Shown: positions 26,629 to 36,041 of the stretch, one piece after another | How positions within the stretch are numbered: the stretch's first letter is position 1 | How the letters are laid out: every line of letters starts with the position of its first letter | Assembly: GCA_002787535.1 (NCBI GenBank) | Contig: PCXB01000041.1 | Span: 1-64,000, forward strand | Source of the DNA: Deltaproteobacteria bacterium CG11_big_fil_rev_8_21_14_0_20_45_16 | Lineage (GTDB): Bacteria; Bdellovibrionota; UBA2394 | Reading direction: 5' to 3' | DNA: 64,000 bases | The notes under the pieces: generated by a model | Told to the model about the DNA's origin: nothing | Databases searched by the model: none | What the model saw: the letters and a program-made list of their open reading frames with translations, nothing else | Program-made: the position numbers and the translations under genes

Positions 26629-27341
26629 ATTGTCAGGTCCAATGGTAAGCGCGTTCTAAAGATTCGATCATTGAGTTCGTATAAGATATCCACTTCAGCG
26701 CGCGAATCATCTTCTGGCCATTCGATGGACACAAATGATTTGGCATTCGCGAGAATTGCGAGCTGAACTTTTTCCATTTCAAGTTCTTGCTGAAACGGAT
26801 CGACAACACTTTGGGTGCATAGAAACGAAGCTTCTTCGAGAATGTTATCAAGTCTTCGAGTTTCGTTTTTTTGATCAAACTCGGAAAGGGCCTCTATATT
26901 GCCATGTTCAGCACGAAAGAATTTGCGCTCCAAATTTTCGGGAAAATTCCAATCCAATTCTAAGGCGTCGACACTCGATATTTCCTGAGCCCCAGGGTTG
27001 ATTCTCTCATTTGGTCGAAAGCGGGCTGTTATGATTTTCGGATCGATATCATTGGACGCCAAAAATACAAAAACTTTAGGTGTAGCTTCTTGATAACCAA
27101 AGTCTTCGGGTAGAAAGCCTTTGCAAACTTGAACTATTTGAATGGGATTGTCAGGAAGAACCCACTTGATCTGACGAGCGTCTTTATGAAAAGCGCCCAA
27201 AGTTGTGGAAGAAGAATTTATTTTATTCCGATCCGATTTGAAAAGATAATCGGAGAAAGTGGATTGAAATAATCCGATTCCGATCAGGAAAACAAAACAG
27301 ATTAGAAACCCTAAGATGAATACCCCTATTCGACTCGACAT
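26625..27341 (-). CDS. Single-span membrane-anchored protein, unknown function
   Basis: A 238-residue protein with an N-terminal membrane anchor (residues 5-25, VFILGFLICFVFLIGIGLF) and an otherwise soluble, acidic domain facing the periplasm. Cysteines occur at two sites (VQVCKGF and SFLCTQS). No family recognised. It is divergent from ispE and convergent with pssA with a four-base overlap. Confidence 0.7.
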   Translation of the reverse strand: MSSRIGVFILGFLICFVFLIGIGLFQSTFSDYLFKSDRNKINSSSTTLGAFHKDARQIKWVLPDNPIQIVQVCKGFLPEDFGYQEATPKVFVFLASNDIDPKIITARFRPNERINPGAQEISSVDALELDWNFPENLERKFFRAEHGNIEALSEFDQKNETRRLDNILEEASFLCTQSVVDPFQQELEMEKVQLAILANAKSFVSIEWPEDDSRAEVDILYELNDRIFRTRLPLDLTI

Positions 27342-27495
27342 GGCGTCGTCGGAAATGCAAAAGGCGCGCCATATTGATTCGCTGAAATTTCGATAGCTTA
27401 GCGATGGGTTTGAGAAGTTTGGGACGGAGATGGGTCAAATGGGCGGGACTTTGACTGGCCAAAGCCTACGACATAAGGTTAATCAAAGATTCTTT

Positions 27496-28422
27496 ATGGC
27501 AGTTTCAAATTGGGAGTCGGGGACAATTCAGTGTCCGGCCAAAATAAATCTCATTTTAAGAATTGGACCTAGAAGGCGGGATTCTTATCACGACATCGCG
27601 AGCTTGATGCTCAAGCTTCAGTGGGGCGATCTACTAAGGATTAATGTTAGGCCGAGTGCCAATGTAGAAATTAAATTGGACTGTCCAGGTCTTTCGGATC
27701 TTGAACCTTCGAGAAATTTGGCTTATCGGGCTGCAGAATTGTTTTTAAAGAATTTTAAACTGAGCCTTCGTGTGGACCTTTCGATTGAGAAATGGACTCC
27801 AACAGAGGCGGGCTTGGGTGGGGGTAGTTCTGACGCGGCCTCGGTCTTAAGAGTTTTGAGAGATTTTCTTCTTCAAACTAGGCCCCATCTCTATTCAAAA
27901 TCTGCCATTCGGAAAAGGCTATTGAACATGGCGTCGCAATTGGGTTCGGATGTTGCTTTTTTGGTACAAGAGGAAGCGGCAGCTTGGTGCCAGGGACGAG
28001 GTGACAAAATGACTCCTGTCCGTGTTTTGCCATCCTGGCCTTTAGTGTTGATCTTTCCCAAATCCAAGATTTCGACCGCATGGGCTTACCGCGAATTAGA
28101 CCGTTTTCGTGGACCGAAATTTCGTCAGGATCTGCAATGGGAGATCATGCCAACATGGTTGAAGAACTCAAAAGGAATTTGCCCCATTCCCGCCGTAGAG
28201 AATGATTTTTTGAACTTGGCCTTAAGGGCCTATGAGGAGCTTCAGCTTTGTTTGGAAGCTCTGACGGGTTCAGGTGCGCTGGCTGGAGGTATGACAGGCT
28301 CTGGTTCTTGCTTCTTTGGTATCTATAGAGACCAGGCGGAAGCTGAAGATTCTGCCGTTCGCCTTCGTGCTTCAGGCTGGGAAGCCATCGCCACCCAAAC
28401 TGAAGCCGGGGCTAAAAAATAG
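27496..28422 (+). CDS. ispE: 4-diphosphocytidyl-2-C-methyl-D-erythritol kinase
   Basis: A GHMP kinase of the MEP pathway, 308 residues from the ATG at 27496, just before the conserved CPAKINLILRIGPRR. The ATP-binding motif is PTEAGLGGGSSDAASVL, with LGSDVAFLV downstream and the C-terminal MTGSGSCFFGIY. The frame extends upstream to 27430 (22 more residues, MGQMGGTLTG...), and the GGAG there makes 27439 a possible start, but the extension is unlike the family. It is followed by tRNA-Gln and prs in the usual ispE-tRNA-prs order, here split by about 3.5 kb of other genes. Confidence 0.93.
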   Translation: MAVSNWESGTIQCPAKINLILRIGPRRRDSYHDIASLMLKLQWGDLLRINVRPSANVEIKLDCPGLSDLEPSRNLAYRAAELFLKNFKLSLRVDLSIEKWTPTEAGLGGGSSDAASVLRVLRDFLLQTRPHLYSKSAIRKRLLNMASQLGSDVAFLVQEEAAAWCQGRGDKMTPVRVLPSWPLVLIFPKSKISTAWAYRELDRFRGPKFRQDLQWEIMPTWLKNSKGICPIPAVENDFLNLALRAYEELQLCLEALTGSGALAGGMTGSGSCFFGIYRDQAEAEDSAVRLRASGWEAIATQTEAGAKK

Positions 28423-28459
28423 ACAAGAAATCTGAAATTCATTAGCTTGTTTTTGGCTT

Positions 28460-28534
28460 TGGGGCGTCGACAAGTGGTAAGTCACCAGATTTTGATTCTG
28501 GCATCCCTAGGTTCGAATCCTAGCGCCCCAGCCA
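28460..28534 (+). tRNA. tRNA-Gln (anticodon TTG)
   Basis: A 75-base cloverleaf: acceptor TGGGGCG/CGCCCCA with discriminator G and encoded CCA, D-arm TCGACAAGTGGTAAGTC, anticodon stem CCAGA/TCTGG with loop TTTTGAT (anticodon TTG), and T-arm CTAGGTTCGAATCCTAG. It lies 37 bases after ispE. Confidence 0.96.
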
Positions 28535-28741
28535 ATTTCAGGCTCTCCACCATTAAGTGGGGCAGGCCAGTTTCTGGATATCTGGCTACCATCTTCTGAA
28601 TAGACCATCGCACCCAACCCGGCAGTTTCAACTAGCATTTTTCACATAAAAAATTTGTATATAAAGTATATTAACTAAATAAAATCAAATATTTATCTAA
28701 TAAAATAGCCAGCATTTTAAACACGCAATAATTGTGATAAT
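28535..28741. other. Intergenic stretch with a very AT-rich block after tRNA-Gln
   Basis: No convincing gene is seen between the tRNA and the small minus-strand frame ending at 28742. Bases about 28640-28735 are strikingly AT-rich compared with the rest of the window, with runs such as TTTGTATATAAAGTATATT. No integrase, direct repeat of the tRNA 3' end or other attachment-site sign was found nearby. It could be a promoter/silencing region or old insertion debris. Confidence 0.4.
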
Positions 28742-28987
28742 CTATCTTAATGTTACCCGTCGTTCCACAGTTAAATACCAAACTGGCCAATTCAACCAAC
28801 CCAAATCTTTGAGCATGTGATGGCACTGGTACATTTTGCCATAGCGATTATCGATTGGACTGGCCACCACATTGAAGCCGCCAAAGCAGAGGATCGACGA
28901 CAAAATAAAAATGCGGCTGCCTAGAAAATTTCTCTGACCCTCACCCACCCATCTCAACTTTAAGCTGCACGGGGACTTAAGTGTCAA
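28742..28987 (-). CDS. Possible small secreted protein
   Basis: A short frame overlapping the last 11 bases of the Maf-family gene. From an internal GTG near residue 14, a signal-like sequence is visible (FLGSRIFILSSILCFGGFNVVA), followed by about 45 residues containing one Cys and several aromatic residues (GKMYQCHHMLKDLGWLNWPVWYL). The overlap suggests coupling to the upstream gene. No family recognised; it may be spurious. Confidence 0.3.
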   Translation of the reverse strand: MTLKSPCSLKLRWVGEGQRNFLGSRIFILSSILCFGGFNVVASPIDNRYGKMYQCHHMLKDLGWLNWPVWYLTVERRVTLR

Positions 28988-30743
28988 TATTTATCGTCTG
29001 GAGCAGGAGATCTTTAAGCTTAAGGGACCAGAGCTTAATTTCGGCCAACATCTGTGCGTAGTGGTGAACAAGTACATTGGTATAGTTGGCGTCGTTGACG
29101 CAGGCGGAGGCGGCTTTGTTTTTCGCAACTTCAATTTGAAATAACAGGGGTGTCATGATGATCAATAGAAGTTTTTTAAAATGACGATCGTTGTTCACAA
29201 GCTTCAAAATCATCGTCTCTAGGGCTCGCGCAAGGGCAAGGTTGGCTTGCGCATTTGAGGCCTGAGTTAGTCCCGTATCCAGCAACTTTTGCAGTCGATC
29301 GATCCATCTCACATCTTCTTTTAGGCCGTTGATCCAATCTGTTTTTCTGATTCGCTCTCGAGTGGATGTCAGAGAAGTAAATTTATTTTCGAATGAAGCA
29401 CGATCCCATTTGGTAGAAAGATTATCCAAAACACTTTGAAGGGACCCAACCGAACAGTATTTTATTTTAGCACCTTTAAGTGAGCAATTGATGATCGTTC
29501 GATCATCAATTTTCGCAAATAAGTTTTCGAACCACGCTCGAAACATAGCCAACGCATGGTTGGTCAAAACTTTTTTGCCATGATTTCCATCTACCCAAAA
29601 ATACTCTTGTTTGTTCAATAATTCTTCCGGATTATTCGGTTTATCACGATCCGCAAATCCTGTTCCTCGTACATGGGAGCGAAAGTTTTCCGGATCATAA
29701 CTAAGATCTTGTCCCACGAGAACAAGCGGTGAGCATCCTAACATGTGAGCGAATTGAAACGATAAGTGAGTGCAACTTGGCCCAATCATTTGCATTTCGG
29801 TTTCACTAACTCCAAACATTTCAAAATACGGATAATCGCGAAAAGCCATTACTTTAGGACCGGCATAGCTCCGGTAGGCTTCGGGATATAGTACGGGCAA
29901 AGACACAAGAGTTGTCTGCTTGGTAGCCACACCCCGAAAGAAGACAGCGACTTCGGGAACGCGTTCCAGCGCTGTTACAAAATCTGGAACGATACCATGG
30001 TCCAAAAGTGGGCGGAGGGCGGAATCGGCACAGATGATCACTCCCTCGTCGCGAGCTAATTTGAGGCGCTCAAACTCTTGTTCGAGAGATGGGCCACTTG
30101 CGATGAGAAAGGCTGGCACGTCAGGGAGGCGATTTCTAAACTGTATCCAGCTCGGACTTTTTCGAATCCAATCTCCATTGAGTAAAGAATTTTGCAAACC
30201 AAGCAGAGCATCGTCTGGCGAGTTTCCAAAAGCGTTCGAGGCATCTTTCATGGCTTCGTTACAGAAGGCTTCAATGTTTCGAAAATACTCTTCGTTCTCT
30301 TTGGCAATTTCGGGGTGTGCGACTATTTGAATAGCGCTCCAGTAGGCCGCTCGATTGTTTTCATTAAAGTACGTGATGCTGTTCAACTGCGTTTGGGCGC
30401 CGGTAAGTCCTAGCCATACTTGAACTCGTGGGGATTGAAGCCAAGTGCTAAGATCGATATTTTCAAGCAATCTAGCAAAAGTCTCCGGCTGCCTTTCAAT
30501 CAAAAGCGTTTCAAGTTCGGGGCGTTGCGTAAATTCCTTCATATAATTTTCAAGACCTGCTCCCGTTCCAAGCCCAAAAAAAATGACGAGGCGTGTGTGG
30601 GGCCAGATCCTTATGGATGGTAGTGAACTAAAGTCATCAGACTCATAGTTTTTCTGTGCCGAAGGCCTGTTCGAGAGCAATTCTGCGTACTCGGGCCAGC
30701 GGGTCCGCAGGTATTTAAGGTTTGACTCGAAAAAACTTGGCAC
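28977..30743 (-). CDS. Maf/DUF115 family motility-associated glycosyltransferase-like protein
   Basis: A 588-residue protein of the DUF115 (MptE-like) Maf family that adds nonulosonic acid sugars to flagellin in Campylobacter, Helicobacter and Aeromonas. Family motifs lie in the centre: VPAFLIASGPSLEQEFERLKLARDEGVIICADSALRPLLDHGIVPDFVTALER, and a few residues after it MQMIGPSCTHLSFQFAHMLG and LVLVGQDLSYD. No flagellin or nonulosonic-acid gene is in the window, so the substrate is unknown. It is divergent from the response regulator. Confidence 0.85.
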   Translation of the reverse strand: MPSFFESNLKYLRTRWPEYAELLSNRPSAQKNYESDDFSSLPSIRIWPHTRLVIFFGLGTGAGLENYMKEFTQRPELETLLIERQPETFARLLENIDLSTWLQSPRVQVWLGLTGAQTQLNSITYFNENNRAAYWSAIQIVAHPEIAKENEEYFRNIEAFCNEAMKDASNAFGNSPDDALLGLQNSLLNGDWIRKSPSWIQFRNRLPDVPAFLIASGPSLEQEFERLKLARDEGVIICADSALRPLLDHGIVPDFVTALERVPEVAVFFRGVATKQTTLVSLPVLYPEAYRSYAGPKVMAFRDYPYFEMFGVSETEMQMIGPSCTHLSFQFAHMLGCSPLVLVGQDLSYDPENFRSHVRGTGFADRDKPNNPEELLNKQEYFWVDGNHGKKVLTNHALAMFRAWFENLFAKIDDRTIINCSLKGAKIKYCSVGSLQSVLDNLSTKWDRASFENKFTSLTSTRERIRKTDWINGLKEDVRWIDRLQKLLDTGLTQASNAQANLALARALETMILKLVNNDRHFKKLLLIIMTPLLFQIEVAKNKAASACVNDANYTNVLVHHYAQMLAEIKLWSLKLKDLLLQTINIDT

Positions 30744-30781
30744 AATACCTATAAATTAACGTTAGCAAGTCTAAAGAGCTA

Positions 30782-31420
30782 GTGGCATTCGCCCTTGAGA
30801 AGAGCTATCTTTTTGGGATGGGTTTAGCAGGAGGCATGGCGGAGGCGCCAATTTTGGTCGTTGATGACGAAGAGGAAGTCCTTCAAGTCATTCAAGAATA
30901 TTTAAAAGAATCTGGTTACTCGGTCGTAATTGCTCGCGACTTGAGTGAGGCACTTGCGAAGATTTCTTCGGATGAACTTCAGACGGTAATCTCGGATTTG
31001 TTGTTGGGTGCGGATAGATTGGGAGGAATTGAAGTTCTACGTGAATCTGCGAAAAAATCTATTCCATGCATTTTGATTTCTGGCAACGCTAACTTGGAAG
31101 CCTTGAAAGAAGCGATTAATTTGGGGGCCTCACATTTTCTGGATAAACCTTTTGAACTAGCGGACTTGCTGACGATTATTAAAAAAACCAAAGCTAAGCC
31201 TCAGGCGATTCAGGATAAGTCTGAGCAGCTAATTCAAAGTTCGGGATTGACCCACAGAGAGTCTGAGATTTTTCATTTAATTGCCAAAGGCTTATCGAAT
31301 CGTGATATCGCTGAAGCAACCGGGACATCTGAGAGAACTGTGAAAGCACATATCTCTTCAATTTTCCGGAAGCTTGAAGTTTCAAGTCGAGCAGAGCTCC
31401 TAAGCAAGCTTATTGTTTAA
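30782..31420 (+). CDS. Response regulator with receiver and LuxR-type HTH domains
   Basis: A 212-residue regulator in the longest frame (GTG 30782). The receiver domain runs about 23-140 with acidic pocket D28/D29 in VVDDEEEV, phosphoacceptor D72 in ISDLLLG and the conserved Lys in FLDKPFE. The LuxR/NarL-type HTH is LTHRESEIFHLIAKGLSNRDIAEATGTSERTVKAHISSIFRKL at the C terminus. A shorter start at ATG 30836 begins right before the receiver, but its AGGAGG is only one base away. No partner histidine kinase lies nearby, so it is an orphan. The DNA target is unknown; its 3' end overlaps the convergent gene by 11 bases. Confidence 0.9.
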   Translation: MAFALEKSYLFGMGLAGGMAEAPILVVDDEEEVLQVIQEYLKESGYSVVIARDLSEALAKISSDELQTVISDLLLGADRLGGIEVLRESAKKSIPCILISGNANLEALKEAINLGASHFLDKPFELADLLTIIKKTKAKPQAIQDKSEQLIQSSGLTHRESEIFHLIAKGLSNRDIAEATGTSERTVKAHISSIFRKLEVSSRAELLSKLIV

Positions 31421-31955
31421 TTTTCGGATTGATTGAAATCTCTCGATAGTCCTGTGCGTCTTTAACGTAATTGGCTGCGCTAAGTTTTAAGAACCTCAGT
31501 TCTTCCTCAGTCAAAGCTCTGATAGCTTTGGCAGGGCTTCCTAGGATCAATTGGCCCCTGGAAAAGCATTTTCCTTCAGTAATCAAGCTTCCCGCCCCCA
31601 CAATGCAGTCGTCTTCAATCCTAGCTTGATCCATAATGACGGCGCCCATTCCTATTAGAACGCGATTCTGAATATGGCAGCCGTGAAGCATGACTTTGTG
31701 GCCTATCGTTACATCATCGCCAATTTTTAAATCAGCCTTCGCCCTGGTTACGTGGAGGCATGACTGATCTTGGATATTTGTTCGGCATCCAATAGACACC
31801 CGGTTAACGTCACCTCGGATCAAGACTTGAAACCATATATTCGAGTCCTCGCCTATATTTACGTCACCGATCACGTCGGCTGAAGGTGCCACAAACACGC
31901 TGGGGTGGAGGCTTGGAAAAACCTTCTTATAGGCTAGGATCATAGCGGCTCGCAT
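31410..31955 (-). CDS. Gamma-carbonic-anhydrase-like hexapeptide-repeat protein (YrdA/PaaY family)
   Basis: A 181-residue left-handed beta-helix protein. Repeats are visible through IGDVNIGEDSNIWFQVLIRGDVNRVSIGCRTNIQDQSCLHVT and VTIGHKVMLHGCHIQNRVLIGMGAVIMDQ. The three metal histidines expected of gamma carbonic anhydrases lie in CLHVT, IGHK and MLHGC. Members bind zinc and assemble as trimers; activity as carbonic anhydrase varies. Upstream ATGs at residues 1 and 5 are both possible starts. Confidence 0.9.
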   Translation of the reverse strand: MRAAMILAYKKVFPSLHPSVFVAPSADVIGDVNIGEDSNIWFQVLIRGDVNRVSIGCRTNIQDQSCLHVTRAKADLKIGDDVTIGHKVMLHGCHIQNRVLIGMGAVIMDQARIEDDCIVGAGSLITEGKCFSRGQLILGSPAKAIRALTEEELRFLKLSAANYVKDAQDYREISINPKIKQ

Positions 31956-32043
31956 TTAAGCCTATTCGGCGTGAGCTGCAAAGTTTCTTTGCGACTTTCG
32001 GCTTTTACTTTCGAATTAAAAGCGTTAAAAAAAGTTCGTTCTT

Positions 32044-32997
32044 ATGAATTCACGTCATCTCAAGATCTTTTGTGGCAATGCCGTCCCTGAACTTGGAAAG
32101 TTGATAGCGGAGTCGCTTCATGTTTCAGTAGGAAACTGTGAGATTAAACGTTTTTCGGATGGAGAAATATTTGTTCGAATCCATGAAAATGTTCGTGGTG
32201 CGGATGTGTTTATCGTTCAATCTACGTCGAGTCCAGCCAATGATCATTTGATGGAGTTGCTAATCATGATCGACGCTTTGAAGCGCGCCTCCGCTGGGAG
32301 AATCACGGCGGTGATTCCGTACTATGGCTATGCTCGACAAGATCGAAAAGATGCGCCGCGGACACCGATTACGGCTCGACTCGTGGCTGATTTAATTGAA
32401 TCGGCTGGAGCTGATCGGGTCTTTTCTCTCGATCTTCATGCCGCACAGATTCAAGGTTTTTTTAAGATTCCAGTTGATCACCTTTTTGCGGCGCCCGTTC
32501 TGTTGAAGGCCATGAAGGAAATAATTCGAGATCGCGAGGATATCGTTCTGGTTTCGCCGGATGCGGGTAGTGTGGAAAGAACGAGAGCCTACGCCAAACG
32601 TTTGGAATGTGGAATTGCCGTAGCGGACAAACGTCGTTCAGCCCCAGGTCTTGTGGCCGAGGTGAAGATTATCGGGGAAGTCGCCGGCAAAGAAGCCATC
32701 ATTATCGATGACCTTGTAGATACAGCTGGCACCATGACAGAGGTCGCAAAGGTTTTGATGGAAAAGGAGGCTTGTTTGAAGGTGTGGGCCGTGGCCACTC
32801 ACCCTGTGCTGTCAGGGCCGGCTATCCAGAGACTCAATGACAGCCCTATTGAGAGCCTATTTGTGACGGATACCATCCCATTGGGCGCCAAAGGGGGGCA
32901 AACCTCCAAAATTAAGCAACTTTCAGTGGCGGGCTTGCTGGCCGATGGAATTGCCCGAATCCATAACGAGGACTCAGTTAGCGAGCTTTTTGTTTGA
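32044..32997 (+). CDS. prs: Ribose-phosphate pyrophosphokinase
   Basis: A 317-residue PRPP synthase. Motifs: [25 protein letters not shown], the flexible loop [55 protein letters not shown] and the PRPP-binding loop [13 protein letters not shown]. Length matches bacterial class I enzymes. It is followed by rplY and pth in the usual order. Confidence 0.97.
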   Translation: MNSRHLKIFCGNAVPELGKLIAESLHVSVGNCEIKRFSDGEIFVRIHENVRGADVFIVQSTSSPANDHLMELLIMIDALKRASAGRITAVIPYYGYARQDRKDAPRTPITARLVADLIESAGADRVFSLDLHAAQIQGFFKIPVDHLFAAPVLLKAMKEIIRDREDIVLVSPDAGSVERTRAYAKRLECGIAVADKRRSAPGLVAEVKIIGEVAGKEAIIIDDLVDTAGTMTEVAKVLMEKEACLKVWAVATHPVLSGPAIQRLNDSPIESLFVTDTIPLGAKGGQTSKIKQLSVAGLLADGIARIHNEDSVSELFV

Positions 32998-33031
32998 TCT
33001 TATAGCCATTCAATAATAATTGAGGATTGAT

Positions 33032-33727
33032 ATGAAAACAGCCGAATTACAGGTCGCCGTCCGTGATACGACCAAAAAAACAACGAATCGAAAACTTCGC
33101 AAAGAAGGCTTTGTGCCAGCCAATGTGTATGGCCCTGGCATTAAGAACGCATACTGTGCATTTGATGATCGAGAGTTTCGTAAAGCTTATAAGGGACATT
33201 CCAGCGCGAGTCTAATTCTCACGTTGAAGTCCGCCGACCAAAACCTTGAGGGTCGAAAAGTTATTCTAAAATCTATCGAGCGAGATCCTGCGACCTGGGA
33301 AACAGTCCATGTTGATTTTTATCAAATCGATATGAATCGAGCGTTAACGGTCAGCGTACCTTTGGAATTTCAAGGGACACCAGTTGGAGTTAAAATCGGT
33401 GGCGGTATCACACAAATCATTCGTCGATCGGTTATGATCAAGGCATTGCCTGGCGATCTTCCCGAGAGCATTGTCGTTGATATTTCAGGCGTAGAATTGA
33501 ACCACAGTCTGCACGTCAGCGATTTAAAGATTTCGGATAAAATTCAGGTTATGGACGAAGCTGAATATACGTTGATGTCGGTTGTTGAGCCTGAGAAGGA
33601 AGAAGTTAAGGCCGTTGAGGCTGTTGTCGCTCCTGATGGAACAGGTGACGTAGCAACTGCAGCGACGGGCGAGCCTGCAGCCGCAGCAGCGGGGGCAAAG
33701 CCCGCCGCGAAATCGGATAAGAAGTAA
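33032..33727 (+). CDS. rplY: 50S ribosomal protein L25/general stress protein Ctc
   Basis: A 231-residue long-form L25 (CTC) protein from the ATG at 33032, which has GAGG seven bases upstream; the TTG at 33020 is disfavoured. The L25 domain (RKLRKEGFVPANVYGPG, HVDFYQIDMN) is followed by the TL5-type C-terminal domain (VPLEFQGTPVGVKIGGGITQII, LPGDLPESIVVDISGVELNHSLHVSDL) and an Ala/Pro/Lys tail. It binds 5S rRNA. It is followed by a short hairpin with a T-rich tract before pth. Confidence 0.95.
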   Translation: MKTAELQVAVRDTTKKTTNRKLRKEGFVPANVYGPGIKNAYCAFDDREFRKAYKGHSSASLILTLKSADQNLEGRKVILKSIERDPATWETVHVDFYQIDMNRALTVSVPLEFQGTPVGVKIGGGITQIIRRSVMIKALPGDLPESIVVDISGVELNHSLHVSDLKISDKIQVMDEAEYTLMSVVEPEKEEVKAVEAVVAPDGTGDVATAATGEPAAAAAGAKPAAKSDKK

Positions 33728-33748
33728 GCTCGAGAGCTTTTCTTTTTG
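33726..33748 (+). terminator. Weak terminator or attenuator after rplY
   Basis: AAGCT at 33726-33730 pairs with AGCTT at 33735-33739 around a four-base loop, followed by TTCTTTTT. The stem is only five base pairs, so partial termination before pth is more likely than full termination. Confidence 0.35.
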
Positions 33749-33774
33749 GGCGGCTTAATAATAGGCTGGATTGC

Positions 33775-34383
33775 GTGAAAGCTTTTCTATTCGTCGGTCT
33801 TGGTAATCCAGGGCCTCGATATAATCATACTCGACACAATATTGGTTTTTCTTGGATCGATCGAGTGTGCGAGCTTTTTCCTAATGTCGGATGGCAGGAA
33901 AGATTTGAGGCGCATTGGCTTCATGTTCCATTTGGAGATATCGAAGTTCATTTGCTCAAACCCATGACGTTTATGAATATTAGCGGAAAATCCGTTTTAG
34001 CCTGGAAAAAGAAGTTTCAAGCGGACTCTCGAACGCTCGTCGTTATGGACGACCTTGATCTTGGGCTGGGAACGCTTCGATTGAGGCCCTCGGGGGGGGA
34101 TGGAGGACATAAGGGACTTCGCTCCATAATGGAGTGCCTTGGCACTGAGAATATAGCTCGATTAAGACTTGGCGTGGGGCGACCTCAAACGGAAGCAAAG
34201 GACTATGTGCTCGAAAAATTTTCGCCGAAAGAAAGGGAAATCGTCGAAGAGCTGATGGATGCCGTGCCGGAACACTTCGAAATTTTATGTCGAGAATCAT
34301 TTGATTCTGCGATGAACAAAATCAATGCTTGGAGAAGTAAGCTAGCCAAGGCCGATGCAGAGCTTCAGAAAGATAATGAGTAA
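33775..34383 (+). CDS. pth: Peptidyl-tRNA hydrolase
   Basis: A 202-residue enzyme that recycles peptidyl-tRNA. Motifs: [20 protein letters not shown] with the catalytic His in [50 protein letters not shown] and [10 protein letters not shown]. Starts at GTG 33775. Its TAA overlaps the ychF ATG. Confidence 0.96.
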   Translation: MKAFLFVGLGNPGPRYNHTRHNIGFSWIDRVCELFPNVGWQERFEAHWLHVPFGDIEVHLLKPMTFMNISGKSVLAWKKKFQADSRTLVVMDDLDLGLGTLRLRPSGGDGGHKGLRSIMECLGTENIARLRLGVGRPQTEAKDYVLEKFSPKEREIVEELMDAVPEHFEILCRESFDSAMNKINAWRSKLAKADAELQKDNE

Positions 34384-35483
34384 TGAGTTTAGAATGTGGA
34401 ATTGTTGGACTTCCAAACGTAGGTAAGTCGACTCTGTTTAATACCTTAACGTCCTTGCAGGTAGCAGCCGAAAATTTTCCCTTTTGTACCGTGGATCCAA
34501 ACAAAGGGATCGTCGATGTTCCTGATTTAAGGATGAATAAAATCTGCGAAATCGCCAAACCAAAAGGTATCGTTCCAGCGAATGTCAGTTTTTTGGATAT
34601 TGCGGGCCTCGTCAAGGGAGCTTCCCAAGGAGAAGGTTTGGGTAATCAATTTTTATCACACATTCGATCGGTGGATGCGGTGGCGCATGTCGTGAGGTGC
34701 TTTGAAGACAGCAATGTTGTTCATTTGATGGGTTCGGTCGATCCTGAGCGTGATGTTGAAATTATCGACCTAGAGCTTTGTCTCTCGGACTCTGAAAGAG
34801 CTCAAAAGCGAATGGAAAAAATAGAAAAATTGGCTAAGTCAGGGAACAAAAAGGAAAAGGATGAGTTTGATCGAATTAAAATGCTTCGAGATCGATTAGG
34901 ACAGGGTTTGCCGATCCGACGGTTTGTGAACGAGCTTGAAGGTTTGGACCTTTCCGATTTTTTGACCGTTAAACCGCTCATGTATGTCGCTAATTTGGCA
35001 GAGACTGAGCTAAAGTCCCCAAGTCCGAAGGTCAAAGACTGGCTGGCCCGATTAGCCGAAATTGCTGCTAAAGATAATGCTCCTGTTGTCCCCCTTTCAA
35101 TCGCCCTCGAATACCAAATTAGCCAATTGGAAGGGCAGGAGGATCGAGCCATGTTCTTGCAGGAATATGGGCTTAGCGAGCCAGGTCTGAATCGCTTTAT
35201 TCAGGATGCTTACAGCCTATTGGGCTTAATTACGTTTTTTACAGCTGGCGAAAAAGAGGTTCGTGCGTGGACTGTTTCTAGGGGGCAAACTGCGGTTGAT
35301 GCGGCCGGTAAAATTCATTCGGACTTTGCTAAAGGTTTCATTCGGGCTGAAGTCATTCACTATGAGGATTTTATACGCCTGGGAGGTGAAAAAGCGGCCC
35401 GCGATAAGGGGCTGCAAAGGTCCGAAGGCAAGGAGTATATCGTTGAGGACGGGGATATTATCTTATTTCGATTTAACGTTTGA
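34383..35483 (+). CDS. ychF: Redox-regulated ribosome-binding ATPase YchF
   Basis: A 366-residue Obg-family protein: Walker [41 protein letters not shown], and the C-terminal TGS domain with [32 protein letters not shown]. It prefers ATP to GTP and binds ribosomes. The pth-ychF pair is conserved in many bacteria. Confidence 0.96.
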   Translation: MSLECGIVGLPNVGKSTLFNTLTSLQVAAENFPFCTVDPNKGIVDVPDLRMNKICEIAKPKGIVPANVSFLDIAGLVKGASQGEGLGNQFLSHIRSVDAVAHVVRCFEDSNVVHLMGSVDPERDVEIIDLELCLSDSERAQKRMEKIEKLAKSGNKKEKDEFDRIKMLRDRLGQGLPIRRFVNELEGLDLSDFLTVKPLMYVANLAETELKSPSPKVKDWLARLAEIAAKDNAPVVPLSIALEYQISQLEGQEDRAMFLQEYGLSEPGLNRFIQDAYSLLGLITFFTAGEKEVRAWTVSRGQTAVDAAGKIHSDFAKGFIRAEVIHYEDFIRLGGEKAARDKGLQRSEGKEYIVEDGDIILFRFNV

Positions 35484-35538
35484 TCTCTTTGCGAAAGTGA
35501 TTAATAAAGGCATCTAAACGCAAAAAGGAGCGAAAACC

Positions 35539-36024
35539 GTGGCAGAGCTTGCAATCGACACAACTGGGAATAAAGAGGCAGTGGAGCCTTTAATTGATCG
35601 CACATCTATTTTAGCGGCACGACGTCGAGATTATGAGATTATTTTTATTCTATCTCCTTCTGTGGATGCGAGCCGAGAAACGGATCTGTTGACCCGAGTA
35701 AAGACGGCATTGACGGAGTCCGGGGGCGAATTTTTGAGATTGGATGATTGGGGTAAGCTTCGAATGGCTTACGAAATCAACAAGCATCTTCAGGGGCATT
35801 ATTTTTATTTGAGATTTCTTGGAAATGGTAATGTCGTGAAAGCGGTTGAGCGGATTATGAAGCTTGATCCAGACTATTTGCGGTTTCAAAGTGTTCGATT
35901 GTCGGATGACTTGTCGGAGGCTGAAATGGCGCAACTTCGTCAGAAAGTTCCCACGGATAAAGTAACGCCTCCACATGTAGAGCCGGAATACGAAAGTGAT
36001 TTCGTTCCCGGTTTTCGGTCCTAA
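35539..36024 (+). CDS. rpsF: 30S ribosomal protein S6
   Basis: A 161-residue S6. The family begins at residue 30 (RRDYEIIFILSPSVDASRETDLL) and includes LDDWGKLRMAYEINKHLQGHYFYLRFLG and IMKLDPDYLRFQSVRL. A 29-residue N-terminal extension is translated from GTG 35539, which has AAAAGGAGCG at a good distance, so the extension seems genuine. S6 pairs with S18 on the ribosome, but rpsR is not the next gene; only 17 bases separate rpsF from the DUF2232 gene. Confidence 0.95.
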   Translation: MAELAIDTTGNKEAVEPLIDRTSILAARRRDYEIIFILSPSVDASRETDLLTRVKTALTESGGEFLRLDDWGKLRMAYEINKHLQGHYFYLRFLGNGNVVKAVERIMKLDPDYLRFQSVRLSDDLSEAEMAQLRQKVPTDKVTPPHVEPEYESDFVPGFRS

Positions 36025-36041
36025 GGCAACTCAAGTTTTAC

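Noticed and set aside
32589..32798. Minus-strand frame inside prs
   Set aside because: Shadow of the PRPP synthase gene with no independent support.
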